Shown one piece after another: positions 13,132 to 21,325 of a DNA stretch of 41,239 bases. Within the stretch, counting starts at the first letter, position 1, and each line of letters starts with the position of its first letter. The translations under genes were made by a program, and so were the position numbers. The notes below the pieces were generated by a model that did not search any database, was not told where the DNA came from, and saw only the letters and a list, made by a program, of their open reading frames with translations. The stretch comes from Rhodospirillales bacterium (GTDB lineage Bacteria > Pseudomonadota > Alphaproteobacteria > Reyranellales > Reyranellaceae): the NCBI GenBank assembly GCA_009377525.1, contig WHTW01000062.1, forward strand, positions 1 to 41,239. The letters run 5' to 3'.

Positions 13132-13638
13132 ATGGCGTCAGAACGCGTCGGCGTGTACCCGGGCACGTTCGATCCCGTCACCAGCGGGCACATGGAAGTG
13201 GTGCGCCGATCGCTGAGGCTGGTCGACCGGCTGGTGATCGGGCCGGCGACCAACATCGGCAAGGGTCCGCTGTTCTCGCTGCAGGAACGCATCGACATCA
13301 TCAAGGACGATATCGAGGACTTCTCGGCGGCCGACAAGGCGCGCATCCAGATCGCGCCGTTCGACGGGCTCCTGATCCATTTCGCCCGCGAGGTCGGCGC
13401 CTCGGTGATCATCCGCGGCCTGCGTGCGGTCTCGGACTTCGAGTACGAGATCCAGATGGCCAACATGAACGCCCGCATGGAGCCCAACATCGAGACCATC
13501 TTCCTGATGGCCTCCGACCGGCACCAGTTCATCTCCTCCTCGCTGGTCAAGGACATCGCCCGGCTGGGCGGCGACACCTCCCAGTTCGTGTCCAAGAAGG
13601 TCTTTCAGCGGCTGAAGGACAAGTTCAGGAAGGACTGA
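13132..13638 (+). CDS. coaD: phosphopantetheine adenylyltransferase (CoaD)
   Basis: CoaD transfers AMP from ATP to 4'-phosphopantetheine, the penultimate step of coenzyme A synthesis, in the cytoplasm. The protein has 168 residues, the family's usual size. The nucleotidyltransferase motif is YPGTFDPVTSGHMEVV, with the catalytic TxGH histidine; the ISSSLVK motif near the C-terminus binds the nucleotide. I chose the ATG at 13132 (MASERVGVYPGTFDP), as in relatives; a TTG four codons earlier is also open. It follows gyrA by 70 bases on the same strand. A small hairpin (GGCGCT / AGCGCC, 13647-13664) follows the stop without a T-run. Confidence 0.97.
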   Translation: MASERVGVYPGTFDPVTSGHMEVVRRSLRLVDRLVIGPATNIGKGPLFSLQERIDIIKDDIEDFSAADKARIQIAPFDGLLIHFAREVGASVIIRGLRAVSDFEYEIQMANMNARMEPNIETIFLMASDRHQFISSSLVKDIARLGGDTSQFVSKKVFQRLKDKFRKD

Positions 13639-13667
13639 CCGCCCGGGGCGCTGGTCGGAGCGCCGCG

Positions 13668-13696
13668 TTGACCGGGCGCCCCGCTCATCTTATACG
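13668..13696 (+). promoter_or_regulatory. sigma-70 promoter of tRNA-Lys
   Basis: TTGACC (13668-13673) and TATACG (13691-13696) are separated by 17 bases and lie about 42 bases before the tRNA. This is the best promoter match I found by eye in the window. Confidence 0.6.
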
Positions 13697-13737
13697 GGCG
13701 CCGCGCGGGGTTTCGGCCCTCCGCGCCAGGCCGGAGC

Positions 13738-13812
13738 GAGCCCGTAGCTCAGCGGTAGAGCATCTGACTTTTAATCAGGTGGTCGTAGGTTCGATCCCTA
13801 CCGGGCTCACCA
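13738..13812 (+). tRNA. tRNA-Lys (anticodon UUU)
   Basis: The 75-base gene folds into a full cloverleaf. The acceptor arms are GAGCCCG (13738-13744) and CGGGCTC (13802-13808), followed by A and an encoded CCA. The anticodon loop is CTTTTAA with TTT at 13770-13772, and the T arm is GTAGG-TTCGATC-CCTAC. The anticodon reads AAA/AAG, so it carries lysine. The glycan locus begins 28 bases later on the same strand, so read-through from the tRNA promoter is possible. Confidence 0.97.
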
Positions 13813-13840
13813 GCACAGGCGAGAAGGAGAGACACGGCTC

Positions 13841-14719
13841 ATGCCGTCGGTGAAAGTCGTCAACGGCAAGCAGATCGTGGTTGAGGCGCTCGACCCATCG
13901 CAGCGTTTCAAGCGGTTCCTCGCCAAGCCGTTGCTCCAGATGCGCTACAACCGGGAGATCGTCCTGGCGATCCTGCGCCGCGAGCTCGCCTCGCGCTTCA
14001 CCGGCTCCGCCGGCGGCTGGCTATGGGCGGTCGTCGCGCCGCTGTTCGCCATCGCGGTCTACACCTTCGCGTTCACGACCAAGCTGCAGATGTCGTTTGT
14101 GGGCGAGCAGGGCCAGAAGCCCATAGTCTACGCCCTGTTCATCTTCACCGGCCTGATCGTCTTCAACTTCTTCTCGGAGATGGCCTACCGCTCGCCGATG
14201 CTGTTGCACGAGTACGCCCACTTCATCAAGCAGACGATCTTCCCGAGCGACATGCTGGCGGTCATCTCGACCCTGCGCGCCGCCGCCTACACCGGCATCG
14301 GCGCCATCGTCATGCTGGTCTGCGTCGCCGCCGTGAAGGGCGGCCTGCCCTGGACGGTCGTGTTCATGCCGCTGATCTTCCTACCGTTGGCGGTTTTCCT
14401 GATGGGCCTGTCCTGGTTCCTGTCCGCCATCGGTGCCTTCACGCGTGATGCCGGCTACCTGATGATCAACGTTGTACCGCTGTTCATGTTCATGACGCCG
14501 ATCTTCTTCTCGCACTCCCAGATGTGGTTTCCGTGGGACATCCTGATCTACGGCAACGCGCTCACTGCCTATGTCGAGGTGATGCGCGACCTGGTGCTGG
14601 TCGGCACGTTCCCCAACCCGCTGGTCATCCTGTGGATGCTGGCGACGTCGATCTTCACCTTCTACTTCGGCTATTGGTTCTTCGACAGGTACCGGAATGT
14701 CATCGTCGACGTCATCTGA
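13841..14719 (+). CDS. ABC-2 type polysaccharide export permease (Wzm/KpsM-like)
   Basis: This 292-residue inner-membrane permease has about six transmembrane helices and the ABC-2 topology of Wzm/KpsM, TagG and related exporters. After a cytoplasmic start, the amphipathic segment REIVLAILRRELASRFTGS leads into helix 1 (WLWAVVAPLFAIAVYTFAF), as is typical. The segments YALFIFTGLIVFNFFSEM, IKQTIFPSDMLAVISTLRA and MFMTPIFFSHSQM also match the family. It overlaps the next gene, the ATPase, by 23 bases, so the two are certainly one transporter. Such pairs export O-antigen, capsule or other undecaprenyl-linked or lipid-linked glycans across the inner membrane. A purine-rich AAGGAG lies about 12 bases before the ATG. 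Confidence 0.92.
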   Translation: MPSVKVVNGKQIVVEALDPSQRFKRFLAKPLLQMRYNREIVLAILRRELASRFTGSAGGWLWAVVAPLFAIAVYTFAFTTKLQMSFVGEQGQKPIVYALFIFTGLIVFNFFSEMAYRSPMLLHEYAHFIKQTIFPSDMLAVISTLRAAAYTGIGAIVMLVCVAAVKGGLPWTVVFMPLIFLPLAVFLMGLSWFLSAIGAFTRDAGYLMINVVPLFMFMTPIFFSHSQMWFPWDILIYGNALTAYVEVMRDLVLVGTFPNPLVILWMLATSIFTFYFGYWFFDRYRNVIVDVI

Positions 14720-15479
14720 GGTCGTCGTCCGGACCCGGCACCTCGGCAAGGCCTACCAGCTCTACGCCCATCGCAGCGACTGGCTGAAGCAAGTCGTGCT
14801 CGGCTCGTGGAAGACCTACTACAAGCCGTTCTGGGTGCTGCGAGACATCGACCTCGACGTCTGTCGCGGCGATTCGATCGGCATCCTGGGCCGCAATGGT
14901 TGCGGCAAGTCGACCCTGCTGCAGGTGATCTGCGGCATGACCCTGCCGAGCAACGGCGAGCTGCGCGTCACCGGCCGCGTCGCCCCGGTGCTGGCGCTCG
15001 GCGCCACCTTCGACGCCGAGCTGTCGGGACGCGAGAACATCATGATCGGCGGCGCGGTGATGGGCCTGTCGCGCGGCGAGGTGCTGGAAAAGTTCGATTC
15101 GATGGCCGAGTTTGCCGGCATCGGCGACTATATGGAGCAGCCGGTCAAGCACTACTCCATGGGCATGCGCACGCGCTTGGCCTTCGCCATCTGCGCCCAT
15201 GTCGAGGCCGAGATCCTGGTCGTCGACGAGGCGCTGGCGGTGGGCGATGCCGCCTTCCAGCGCAAGTGCCTTGACTGGATCGACAGCTTCCGCCGCAAGG
15301 GCACGCTCCTGTTCGTGTCCCATTCGCCGGCCGAGGTGCGCCGCCTGTGCAACCGCGCCATCTGGATCGAGGACGGCCGCATCCGCGCCCAGGGCGAGCC
15401 GAGCGTGGTCATCCGCGCCTACCACCGGGCGCTGGCAATGGAGAAGGACGACATCCATCGCTTCTCGGTGAGCGAGTGA
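14697..15479 (+). CDS. ABC polysaccharide export ATPase (Wzt/KpsT-like, no carbohydrate-binding domain)
   Basis: This is the ATPase partner of the preceding permease, with 260 residues. Walker A is GRNGCGKST at 65-73. The signature is the degenerate YSMGM (153-157) typical of Wzt/KpsT rather than LSGGQ. Walker B is ILVVDE (173-178), and the H-loop histidine is at 209. The long insertion before Walker A (YAHRSDWLKQVVLGSWK) is characteristic of the polysaccharide exporter class. It stops at about the end of the ATPase fold and lacks the extra C-terminal carbohydrate-binding domain of O9a-type Wzt. It is thus more like KpsT and may not read a glycan end-cap. Confidence 0.93.
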   Translation: MSSSTSSEVVVRTRHLGKAYQLYAHRSDWLKQVVLGSWKTYYKPFWVLRDIDLDVCRGDSIGILGRNGCGKSTLLQVICGMTLPSNGELRVTGRVAPVLALGATFDAELSGRENIMIGGAVMGLSRGEVLEKFDSMAEFAGIGDYMEQPVKHYSMGMRTRLAFAICAHVEAEILVVDEALAVGDAAFQRKCLDWIDSFRRKGTLLFVSHSPAEVRRLCNRAIWIEDGRIRAQGEPSVVIRAYHRALAMEKDDIHRFSVSE

Positions 15480-15485
15480 TGGCCG

Positions 15486-16640
15486 ATGGCGGCATGCATC
15501 CTCTTCTGGGCGGGGCTGGGCTGGTGGGCGGCCACGATGCTCGTGCAGTGGATAAGTGCAGGGCTGGGCCGCTCGCGCCGGCCGGCCGACCCGGTGCGGC
15601 ACGGCGCGGCCGATTTCAGCATCGTTGCCCCCATGGTCGGCGTGCGTGACGCTGCGCCGGCCTACGTGCGCCGCCTCGCCGACCTGTCGCGGGCCGGCGC
15701 CGAGGTCCTGATCTGCGTGACCACCGAGCATGACGAGGCAGTCGGCCGCGCCCGGGTCGAATGGCCCGACGCGCCGATCCTGGTCGGCAGCGACGACACC
15801 TTCAATCCCAAGCTCAACAACGTGCGCAAGGGCCTTGAGGCGGCGAGCCGGCCGGTCGTCGCGCTGTGCGACGCGGGCATCGACCTGACGCTCTCCGAGC
15901 TCACCGCGGCGGCCGCCCATCTGTCCGACAAGGTGGGCCTCGTGCTGGCGCTCAAGACCGGCGATCGGCCGGAGAACTTCGCGGCCGAGATGGAGTGCAG
16001 CTACATCAACGGCCATCAGGCGCGGTTCCTGATGGCGGCGGACCGGCTGGGCATGCCGGTGGCGTCCGGTGGCGTGACCATCCTCACCAGGGACGTGCTG
16101 GAACGCATCGGCGGCCATCAGGGTTTCCTCAACTATCTAGCCGACGACTATTCGGTGGTGCGCATGGTGCGCGACCGCCTTGGCCAGACGACCTGGCTGG
16201 CGCGCGTCATGCCTCGGCTGCTCGTCGGCGGCCGGCGCTGGCAGGACGTGTGGCGGCGGCAGGTCCGCTGGGGATCTACGCGGCTGAAGCTCAGCCCCGA
16301 GGTGAGGGTGCTGGTGCTGCTGGAGCCCGCGATCGGCTGGCTCGCATCGGGCCTCGCGCTGGTCGTGGCGCTGCTTGCCGCCGGCGCCGCACCGTTATGG
16401 CTTGCCCTGGCGGTCGCCCTCCATACCGTCGCGTGGTTCGCCGCCGAGGCATGGTTCCTCGCCGGCCGCGGCCTGCCGTTCGGCCCGCGCGCCTGGGCGG
16501 CGGCATTGGTGCGCGAGGCGCTGGCGCCGCTGCTGGCGGCACAGGCCTGGCTCGGCCGCAACCGCATCGACTGGCGCGGCACGAACCTTGCGGCCGGCTG
16601 GCAGCCCGCCAGGGATGGCACCGCCGGAAAACACGTATGA
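15486..16640 (+). CDS. membrane glycosyltransferase, GT21 / ceramide-glucosyltransferase-like
   Basis: This 384-residue membrane enzyme resembles family GT21 (ceramide glucosyltransferase) and its bacterial relatives. It has an N-terminal membrane anchor (about residues 3-25), a GT-A catalytic domain and two or three C-terminal helices (from about 275). Motifs in order are FNPKLNNVRKGLEAA (106-120), the first acidic motif CDAGI (Asp129), YINGHQARF, GGVTILTRDVLERIGG, LADDYSV (Asp220/Asp221) and RQVRW (258-262), the (R/Q)xxRW motif. By family it would move a hexose from a nucleotide sugar to a lipid acceptor on the cytoplasmic face. It starts 6 bases after the ATPase and probably belongs to that operon. 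The acceptor (ceramide or another lipid) is not known. Confidence 0.82.
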   Translation: MAACILFWAGLGWWAATMLVQWISAGLGRSRRPADPVRHGAADFSIVAPMVGVRDAAPAYVRRLADLSRAGAEVLICVTTEHDEAVGRARVEWPDAPILVGSDDTFNPKLNNVRKGLEAASRPVVALCDAGIDLTLSELTAAAAHLSDKVGLVLALKTGDRPENFAAEMECSYINGHQARFLMAADRLGMPVASGGVTILTRDVLERIGGHQGFLNYLADDYSVVRMVRDRLGQTTWLARVMPRLLVGGRRWQDVWRRQVRWGSTRLKLSPEVRVLVLLEPAIGWLASGLALVVALLAAGAAPLWLALAVALHTVAWFAAEAWFLAGRGLPFGPRAWAAALVREALAPLLAAQAWLGRNRIDWRGTNLAAGWQPARDGTAGKHV

Positions 16641-16641
16641 G

Positions 16642-17019
16642 ATGACGAGCATCATGGACAACATCACCACCGTCATGCTGCCCCAGCAGGTCGATTCGGA
16701 GACCTCGGCTTCGGTCGAGACCCTGATCGTCGACGCCCTTCATCCCGGCGCCGGCGCGATCGTCGACGGCAGCGAAGTGACCTACATGAGCGCCGCCGGT
16801 GTGCGTGTGTTCGCGCGTGCCCTGCACCGGGCCGAGGAGATGGGTGCCCGCATCGCCTTCTGCCGGTTCACCGGTGCTGCCGCCGACTGCCTGCTGGTCA
16901 GCGGCTTCACCCAGCTCTTCGAAGTCGTCGATTCCGTCGAGGAGGCGGCTGCGAGGTTGCGTCGAAAGCCCGCAGCCGCGGTTGAGGAACGCTTGCACCC
17001 CCACGGCCGCGCGGGTTAA
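16642..17019 (+). CDS. STAS-domain protein without a phosphorylatable serine
   Basis: This is a 125-residue single STAS domain, like anti-sigma-factor antagonists (SpoIIAA/RsbV). The core reads AIVDGSEVTYMSAAGVRVFARA, then GARIAFCRF and the final helix FEVVDSVEEAAARL. In SpoIIAA/RsbV the kinase target serine sits two residues before the conserved glycine (DSSG, DSTG). Here that position is Ala51 (MSAAG, Gly53), with a serine one further upstream (Ser50). It may therefore act constitutively or by a non-phospho mechanism. The ATG at 16642 follows the glycosyltransferase stop by one base; a second ATG at 16654 is an alternative. No partner kinase or sigma factor is in the window. Confidence 0.8.
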   Translation: MTSIMDNITTVMLPQQVDSETSASVETLIVDALHPGAGAIVDGSEVTYMSAAGVRVFARALHRAEEMGARIAFCRFTGAAADCLLVSGFTQLFEVVDSVEEAAARLRRKPAAAVEERLHPHGRAG

Positions 17020-17103
17020 TTACTGGCCGGGCTTGGACTACATCATGGGACGAAACGCGGCGCGGCGCGTGACGTGCTACCACTGCTAGACGGGGATCGA
17101 ATT

Positions 17104-18246
17104 TTGACAATTTGGAGCCGGCTGTGCGCCGCCGCGCGACCCCTCGCTATTGCGCTCGGCATGGGCCTTGGCGTGGCGGCATGCACTGCGTTGCCGGGCG
17201 ACGGTCCATGGATGGGTGGCGCGCAGACGACCAGCACGGAGGCCTTGCCGTTCGACGTCATCGATCTGACGCCCACCACGGTCGTTGCCTACCGCCAGCC
17301 GCCAACCCCCGATAAGCCGACGACGATGACCAGCTCGCTGTCGCCCGCGCAACGCTTGACCGTCGCCCCCGGCGATTCGCTGAGGGTGCGCATCTTCGAA
17401 CGCTATGGCGGCAATATCTTCCCGACCATCCAGGGGCAGAGTGCCGATCTCGGCATTCAACGCGTCGGCGAGGACGGTTCGATCAACGTGCCGGTTGTCG
17501 GCACCGTGCAGGTGGCCGGCCTGGATCTGAACCAGATCGAGCGCCGCATCATCCAGCAGCTCGGCAGTCAGGTGCAAGAGCCGGAGGTCATCGTCGAGTT
17601 CGACGCGCCGCGTACCCATACGGTCATGGTGTCGGGCGACGTGAAGAGCCCCGGGCGCGTGTCGATGCTCGAGGACGTGCGCAGCGTCGTCGATGCCATC
17701 AACAAGGCGGGCGGGCCGCTCGCCTCGGCCACGGGCTCGGGGGCCAACCAGCTCCAGGTCGTGGTGCGTCGAAATGGTCAGGTCATACTGACGTCGCAAT
17801 TCTCCGATTTGTTGGCCGGCAGTAACATTGCCGTACAGAAGGGCGACGAGATCGTGGTCCGTCCCAATTCGCGGATCTTCACGGTGCTGGGCGCGGTGCA
17901 GCGCTCGGGCAACGTCGAGATGACCAAGTACAACCTCACCCTGCTCGAGGCGCTGGGCCAGGTCGGCGGGTTGTCCGACGTGCGCGCCAACAAAACGGGC
18001 GTTTATGTGTTCAGAATGGGCGACCTGGAGACCAACCCGACGGCCCGTGGGCGGGTTTTCCGGCTGGACCTGTTTCAACCGGTGTCTATTTTTGTCGCAC
18101 AGCAGTTCGGCTTGCAGGCCCGGGACGTGATCTATGTCACGAACGCGCCGCTCTACGAGTACGACAAGATCCTGACCTCCATCTACCGGACGTTCTCCAT
18201 CATCGGTATCGCCAGGGGTAACATCCCCCTCACGACAACGTTCTGA
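17104..18246 (+). CDS. outer-membrane polysaccharide export lipoprotein (Wza/OPX-like)
   Basis: This protein belongs to the outer-membrane polysaccharide export (OPX) family, forming the outer-membrane or periplasmic exit for a glycan. I chose the TTG at 17104, giving 380 residues, because it yields a short basic n-region (MTIWSR), a hydrophobic core and a lipobox VAAC with Cys27. A GTG at 17074 is also in frame, but its extra residues are acidic and not signal-like. The poly-export domain begins LTVAPGDSLRVRIFERYGG. Two SLBB-like repeats follow: HTVMVSGDVKSPGRVSM and IFTVLGAVQRSGNVEM, the latter leading to LLEALGQVGGLSD. The C-terminus has no clear amphipathic Wza barrel helix that I can confirm by eye. 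No Wzc/KpsE co-polymerase gene is nearby. Confidence 0.88.
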   Translation: MTIWSRLCAAARPLAIALGMGLGVAACTALPGDGPWMGGAQTTSTEALPFDVIDLTPTTVVAYRQPPTPDKPTTMTSSLSPAQRLTVAPGDSLRVRIFERYGGNIFPTIQGQSADLGIQRVGEDGSINVPVVGTVQVAGLDLNQIERRIIQQLGSQVQEPEVIVEFDAPRTHTVMVSGDVKSPGRVSMLEDVRSVVDAINKAGGPLASATGSGANQLQVVVRRNGQVILTSQFSDLLAGSNIAVQKGDEIVVRPNSRIFTVLGAVQRSGNVEMTKYNLTLLEALGQVGGLSDVRANKTGVYVFRMGDLETNPTARGRVFRLDLFQPVSIFVAQQFGLQARDVIYVTNAPLYEYDKILTSIYRTFSIIGIARGNIPLTTTF

Positions 18247-18289
18247 TGGCTTTGCGAGCGCTCCCGGCAGTTTTTTGGTAGAATTCGCA

Positions 18290-19291
18290 ATGGCTCGAGC
18301 GAAGAAATTCAGGTGGGGTGCCATCGGGTTGGCGGTCCTGGTCGCTGTCGCCGGCGTCGCGTTGTGGGTCATGCCCAGCCGGCAGACCAGCAGTGCCCAG
18401 GACTCGGCCAAGCCCGCAGCGCCGCCGCTGATTGCCCGCGGCTATACCGACGCGCCGGAAGGCACGGCCGTCGTCGCCGGCGATCCGTCCGGCGGCAGCG
18501 TGCTGGTCGAGCTGCGCGTCAAGGACGGCCAGAAGGTCAAGAAGGGCGAGGTCCTCGCGGTCCTCTCCAACTACGCCCGGGCCGACGTGACCCTGCGCAT
18601 GGCCGAGGCTGACCTGGTCAAGCTGAAGCAGATGCATGATTTCGTGCTCAAGGGCACGCGGCTCTCCGAGATCGCCCTACAGGAGGCGACCCTCAAGTCC
18701 TCGATCGAGCAGAACAAGCTCGACGCCCTGCAGCGGGCTCGCTCGGGGAAGCCGCCCGATCAGCGCGAGATCGAGACGGCGATCGCCGAGCAGGCACTCG
18801 AGCGGCAGAAGGTCAGGCTCGCGCTGATGAAGACGACCCTGGAGAACGACTTGGCGCAGTACGAGATCGACCTCGCCAACAACCAGTCCCGCGTCGACAG
18901 CGCCAAGCGCACCATCGAAGACGCCCTGGTGCGCTCACCGCTCGACGGCGTCGTCGTCCAGATCTTCTCGCGGCAGGGCGAGCGCGTGTCGCCCGGCGGC
19001 ATCGTCAAGGTCGTCGACATGGACCAGCTGCGCGTGCTGGCCGATGTCGACGAGCTGCATGTCGGCCGCCTCAAGCGTGGCGGCAAGGTCGACGTGACCT
19101 TCCGCGGCAACAACGACGTCTACAAGGGCACGATCGAGCGTATCGCGCCCACGGTGAAGCGCATGCAGCGCGTCGAGCCGGACGGCGGTTCGTCGACCGA
19201 TGCCCGCGTCGTCCAGGTTGAAATCAAGATCGACGACCCGTCCAGCATGCCCCCGGTGCTGGGGCGCGAGACGCGCGTCACCTTCCTCTGA
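18290..19291 (+). CDS. membrane fusion protein (HlyD/DevB-like periplasmic adaptor)
   Basis: This 333-residue periplasmic adaptor links an inner-membrane ABC transporter to an outer-membrane channel. One N-terminal helix (KFRWGAIGLAVLVAVAGVAL) anchors it. The first lipoyl half is VLVELRVKDGQKVKKGEVLA. A long heptad-rich coiled coil spans about residues 95-220, and the second lipoyl half is VRSPLDGVVVQIFSRQGE, followed by the beta-barrel part (LRVLADVDELHVGRLKRGG). This order fits the DevB group. I chose the ATG at 18290 (MARAKKFRWG); an in-frame TTG at 18275 is less likely. Its stop overlaps the next ATG by one base (TGATG). Confidence 0.9.
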   Translation: MARAKKFRWGAIGLAVLVAVAGVALWVMPSRQTSSAQDSAKPAAPPLIARGYTDAPEGTAVVAGDPSGGSVLVELRVKDGQKVKKGEVLAVLSNYARADVTLRMAEADLVKLKQMHDFVLKGTRLSEIALQEATLKSSIEQNKLDALQRARSGKPPDQREIETAIAEQALERQKVRLALMKTTLENDLAQYEIDLANNQSRVDSAKRTIEDALVRSPLDGVVVQIFSRQGERVSPGGIVKVVDMDQLRVLADVDELHVGRLKRGGKVDVTFRGNNDVYKGTIERIAPTVKRMQRVEPDGGSSTDARVVQVEIKIDDPSSMPPVLGRETRVTFL

Positions 19292-20592
19292 TGGCCGTCA
19301 CGCTGCCTGACGTACCGGGGCTGCGGCATCGGTTGTCGCGCCTTTGGGCGCGCGTGGCGCGGATCGGACGTTGGCGGCCCAACTTCTCGATGGCTGCAGT
19401 GCGGGCAGCCGCCCGCACCTCGACGACCATGCCGCTGGGCGCCCAGCAGCTCAAGCGCCAGCGCACCAGCACGTTGCTGTCGCTGGGCGGCGTCACAGCC
19501 AGCCTGCTGGTGATCTTCGCCCAGCTCGGCATCGAGCGTGCGGTGTATGAATCGTCGGTGCGCCTGCATCGCATGGTGTCGGGCGACCTCATCATCGTGC
19601 CCTACGGCTTCAAGTCGATGCAGCTGCATGCCGAGGTGCCCGTGGCGGTGACCGACATCATCGCCACCAATCCCTCGGTCGCGTCCTATTCGCCGTTCTG
19701 GTTCGGCGTCATGTCGCTCAGCCATGCCGGCATGCCGACCTCGCGCCGGCTCGCCTGGTATGCGGTCGATCCGGAGAAGCCCGCGGTCGACGTGCCCGGC
19801 CTCAAGGAGAACCTGCACAAGCTCAGGGAAACGCGGCGCATCCTGTTCGACCGCGATTCGCGGCCCTATTTCGGCAATCTCGCCGCCGAGGCCGACAGCG
19901 GCTCCCAATACACGGTGTTGGGACCACCCGACAATCGCGGCCTGCTGCGCCAGCTGTTTGCCGTCGGCACCTTCGCCGTCGGACCGAACGTGCTGAACGA
20001 CGGCGCCATCATGATGAGCCAAGAGACCATGGCCGAGGTGTTCGGCAACTGGTGGTCCGACCGTCCGGCCTTCATCTCGATCCATCTGGCGCCCGGCGCC
20101 GACATCAATGCGGTGCGCGAGCAGCTCAACCGCACCCTGGTCGGCCGCGGCGAGGCCATCGACAAGCGCGAATTCGAGGCACGCGAGCGGGTCTACTGGT
20201 CGCGCGAGACGCCGGTCGGCTACATCACCGATCTCGGCTTCATCATGGGCGTGATGATCGGCATGGTGTTCATCTACTACGCCCAGTACCAGATCATCCG
20301 CTTCTACCTGCCCGAATATGCCATCCTGAAGAGCCTGGGATACGACTGGTGGTTCTTCCTGTTCATGATCGGCCAGATCGGTGCGGCGATCATCACGCCT
20401 GCCTTCGTCGTGTCCTTTGCCCTGGCGCGCTTGGTCTACGGCGTCACCGAGGCGGCTATGCACCTCGGTATGTCGATGGGGTTACGCGAGATGACGGTCG
20501 CCCTGGTCGCCTGCATGATCATGACGGTGGTGTCGAGCCTGTTCGCCATCCGCCGCCTGTGGAAGGTCGATCCCATTATGCTGTTCGAGTGA
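19291..20592 (+). CDS. ABC transporter permease, DevC/FtsX-like
   Basis: This 433-residue permease has the FtsX/MacB-type arrangement: one helix near the N-terminus (RTSTLLSLGGVTASLLVIFA), a large periplasmic domain of about 220 residues, then three helices at the C-terminus (YITDLGFIMGVMIGMVFIYY; WWFFLFMIGQIGAAIITPAF; MTVALVACMIMTVVSSLFAI). It ends in RRLWKVDPIMLFE, as DevC-type permeases do (the A/DPxxxF end). In cyanobacteria DevBCA with a TolC-like channel exports heterocyst glycolipids; other members export different envelope compounds. It sits between its adaptor and its ATPase with overlapping or nearly overlapping ends. Its cargo is unknown. Confidence 0.88.
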   Translation: MAVTLPDVPGLRHRLSRLWARVARIGRWRPNFSMAAVRAAARTSTTMPLGAQQLKRQRTSTLLSLGGVTASLLVIFAQLGIERAVYESSVRLHRMVSGDLIIVPYGFKSMQLHAEVPVAVTDIIATNPSVASYSPFWFGVMSLSHAGMPTSRRLAWYAVDPEKPAVDVPGLKENLHKLRETRRILFDRDSRPYFGNLAAEADSGSQYTVLGPPDNRGLLRQLFAVGTFAVGPNVLNDGAIMMSQETMAEVFGNWWSDRPAFISIHLAPGADINAVREQLNRTLVGRGEAIDKREFEARERVYWSRETPVGYITDLGFIMGVMIGMVFIYYAQYQIIRFYLPEYAILKSLGYDWWFFLFMIGQIGAAIITPAFVVSFALARLVYGVTEAAMHLGMSMGLREMTVALVACMIMTVVSSLFAIRRLWKVDPIMLFE

Positions 20593-20594
20593 CC

Positions 20595-21314
20595 ATGCCG
20601 ACCGACGCCACCCATAATTTCGGCCCGCCGATCGTCGAGGCGATCGACGTGCATCACCACTACGGCGAGGGGCCGCAGCGGGCCGACGTGCTGTTCGACA
20701 TCAACATGCAGGTGCGCGAGGGCGAGCTGGTGATCGTCACTGGCCCGTCGGGCTCGGGCAAGACGACCCTGCTCACCATCCTCGGCACCATGCGCCGCCC
20801 GTCGGAGGGCAAGCTGCGCCTGCTCGGCACCGATATCGTGGGCTTGGGCGGCCGCGACCTCGACGTGCTGCGCAACCGCGTGCGCTTCCTGTTCCAGAAG
20901 CGCAATCTCCTGTCCTCTCTGACGGCACTGCAAAACGTCATCGCCGGCGTCTCCACCACGCCGTTGTCGGATCCCAAGTGGGACGAGCCGCGCGCCCGCC
21001 ATCTGCTCACTTTGCTTGGCCTCGGCGACAAGGCCGCGGCCTGGCCCGACGAGCTCTCGGGCGGCCAGCAGCAGCGCGTCGCCATCGCCCGTGTCATGAT
21101 CGGCCTGCCCGATCTCATCATCGCCGACGAGCCGACCTCGGCGCTCGACCGCGTCGCCGGCCGACTGGTGGTCGACCAGCTGAAGGACCTCGCCATGCGC
21201 GCCAAGTGCGCCGTCGTGCTGTCGACGCACGACGAGCGCATTTTCGACGTCGCCTCCCGCCGCCTTCACATCGAGGACGGCCGCTGCTTCGACGTGCCGA
21301 TCCACTACCACTGA
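20595..21314 (+). CDS. ABC transporter ATPase, DevA/LolD-like
   Basis: This 239-residue ATPase partners the DevC-like permease. Walker A is GPSGSGKT (50-57), the Q-loop is in [18 protein letters not shown], the signature is [13 protein letters not shown] (from 154), Walker B is LIIADE (174-179), and the switch histidine lies in [11 protein letters not shown]. The Q-loop segment and overall length put it with the MacB/LolD/DevA class. The ATG at 20595 is two bases after the permease stop. An upstream extension of the frame runs through the permease gene and is a shadow. Only 11 bases separate it from the next glycosyltransferase, so the transporter and the two glycosyltransferases look like one transcription unit. 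Confidence 0.93.
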   Translation: MPTDATHNFGPPIVEAIDVHHHYGEGPQRADVLFDINMQVREGELVIVTGPSGSGKTTLLTILGTMRRPSEGKLRLLGTDIVGLGGRDLDVLRNRVRFLFQKRNLLSSLTALQNVIAGVSTTPLSDPKWDEPRARHLLTLLGLGDKAAAWPDELSGGQQQRVAIARVMIGLPDLIIADEPTSALDRVAGRLVVDQLKDLAMRAKCAVVLSTHDERIFDVASRRLHIEDGRCFDVPIHYH

Positions 21315-21325
21315 CCGGCTGAGCC

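Noticed and set aside
13647..13664. Hairpin after coaD as a rho-independent terminator
   Set aside because: The stem is only 6 bp and no T-run follows. It also lies against the tRNA promoter, so I left it as a note.
13738..13812. tRNA-Lys as an attachment site for a genomic island carrying the glycan locus
   Set aside because: I found no integrase and no repeat of the tRNA 3' end within the window, and base composition does not change across the boundary.
17104..17109. Perfect TTGACA in front of the Wza-like coding region
   Set aside because: No -10-like hexamer lies 16-18 bases downstream, the sequence there is GC-rich, and the TTG is probably the start codon itself.
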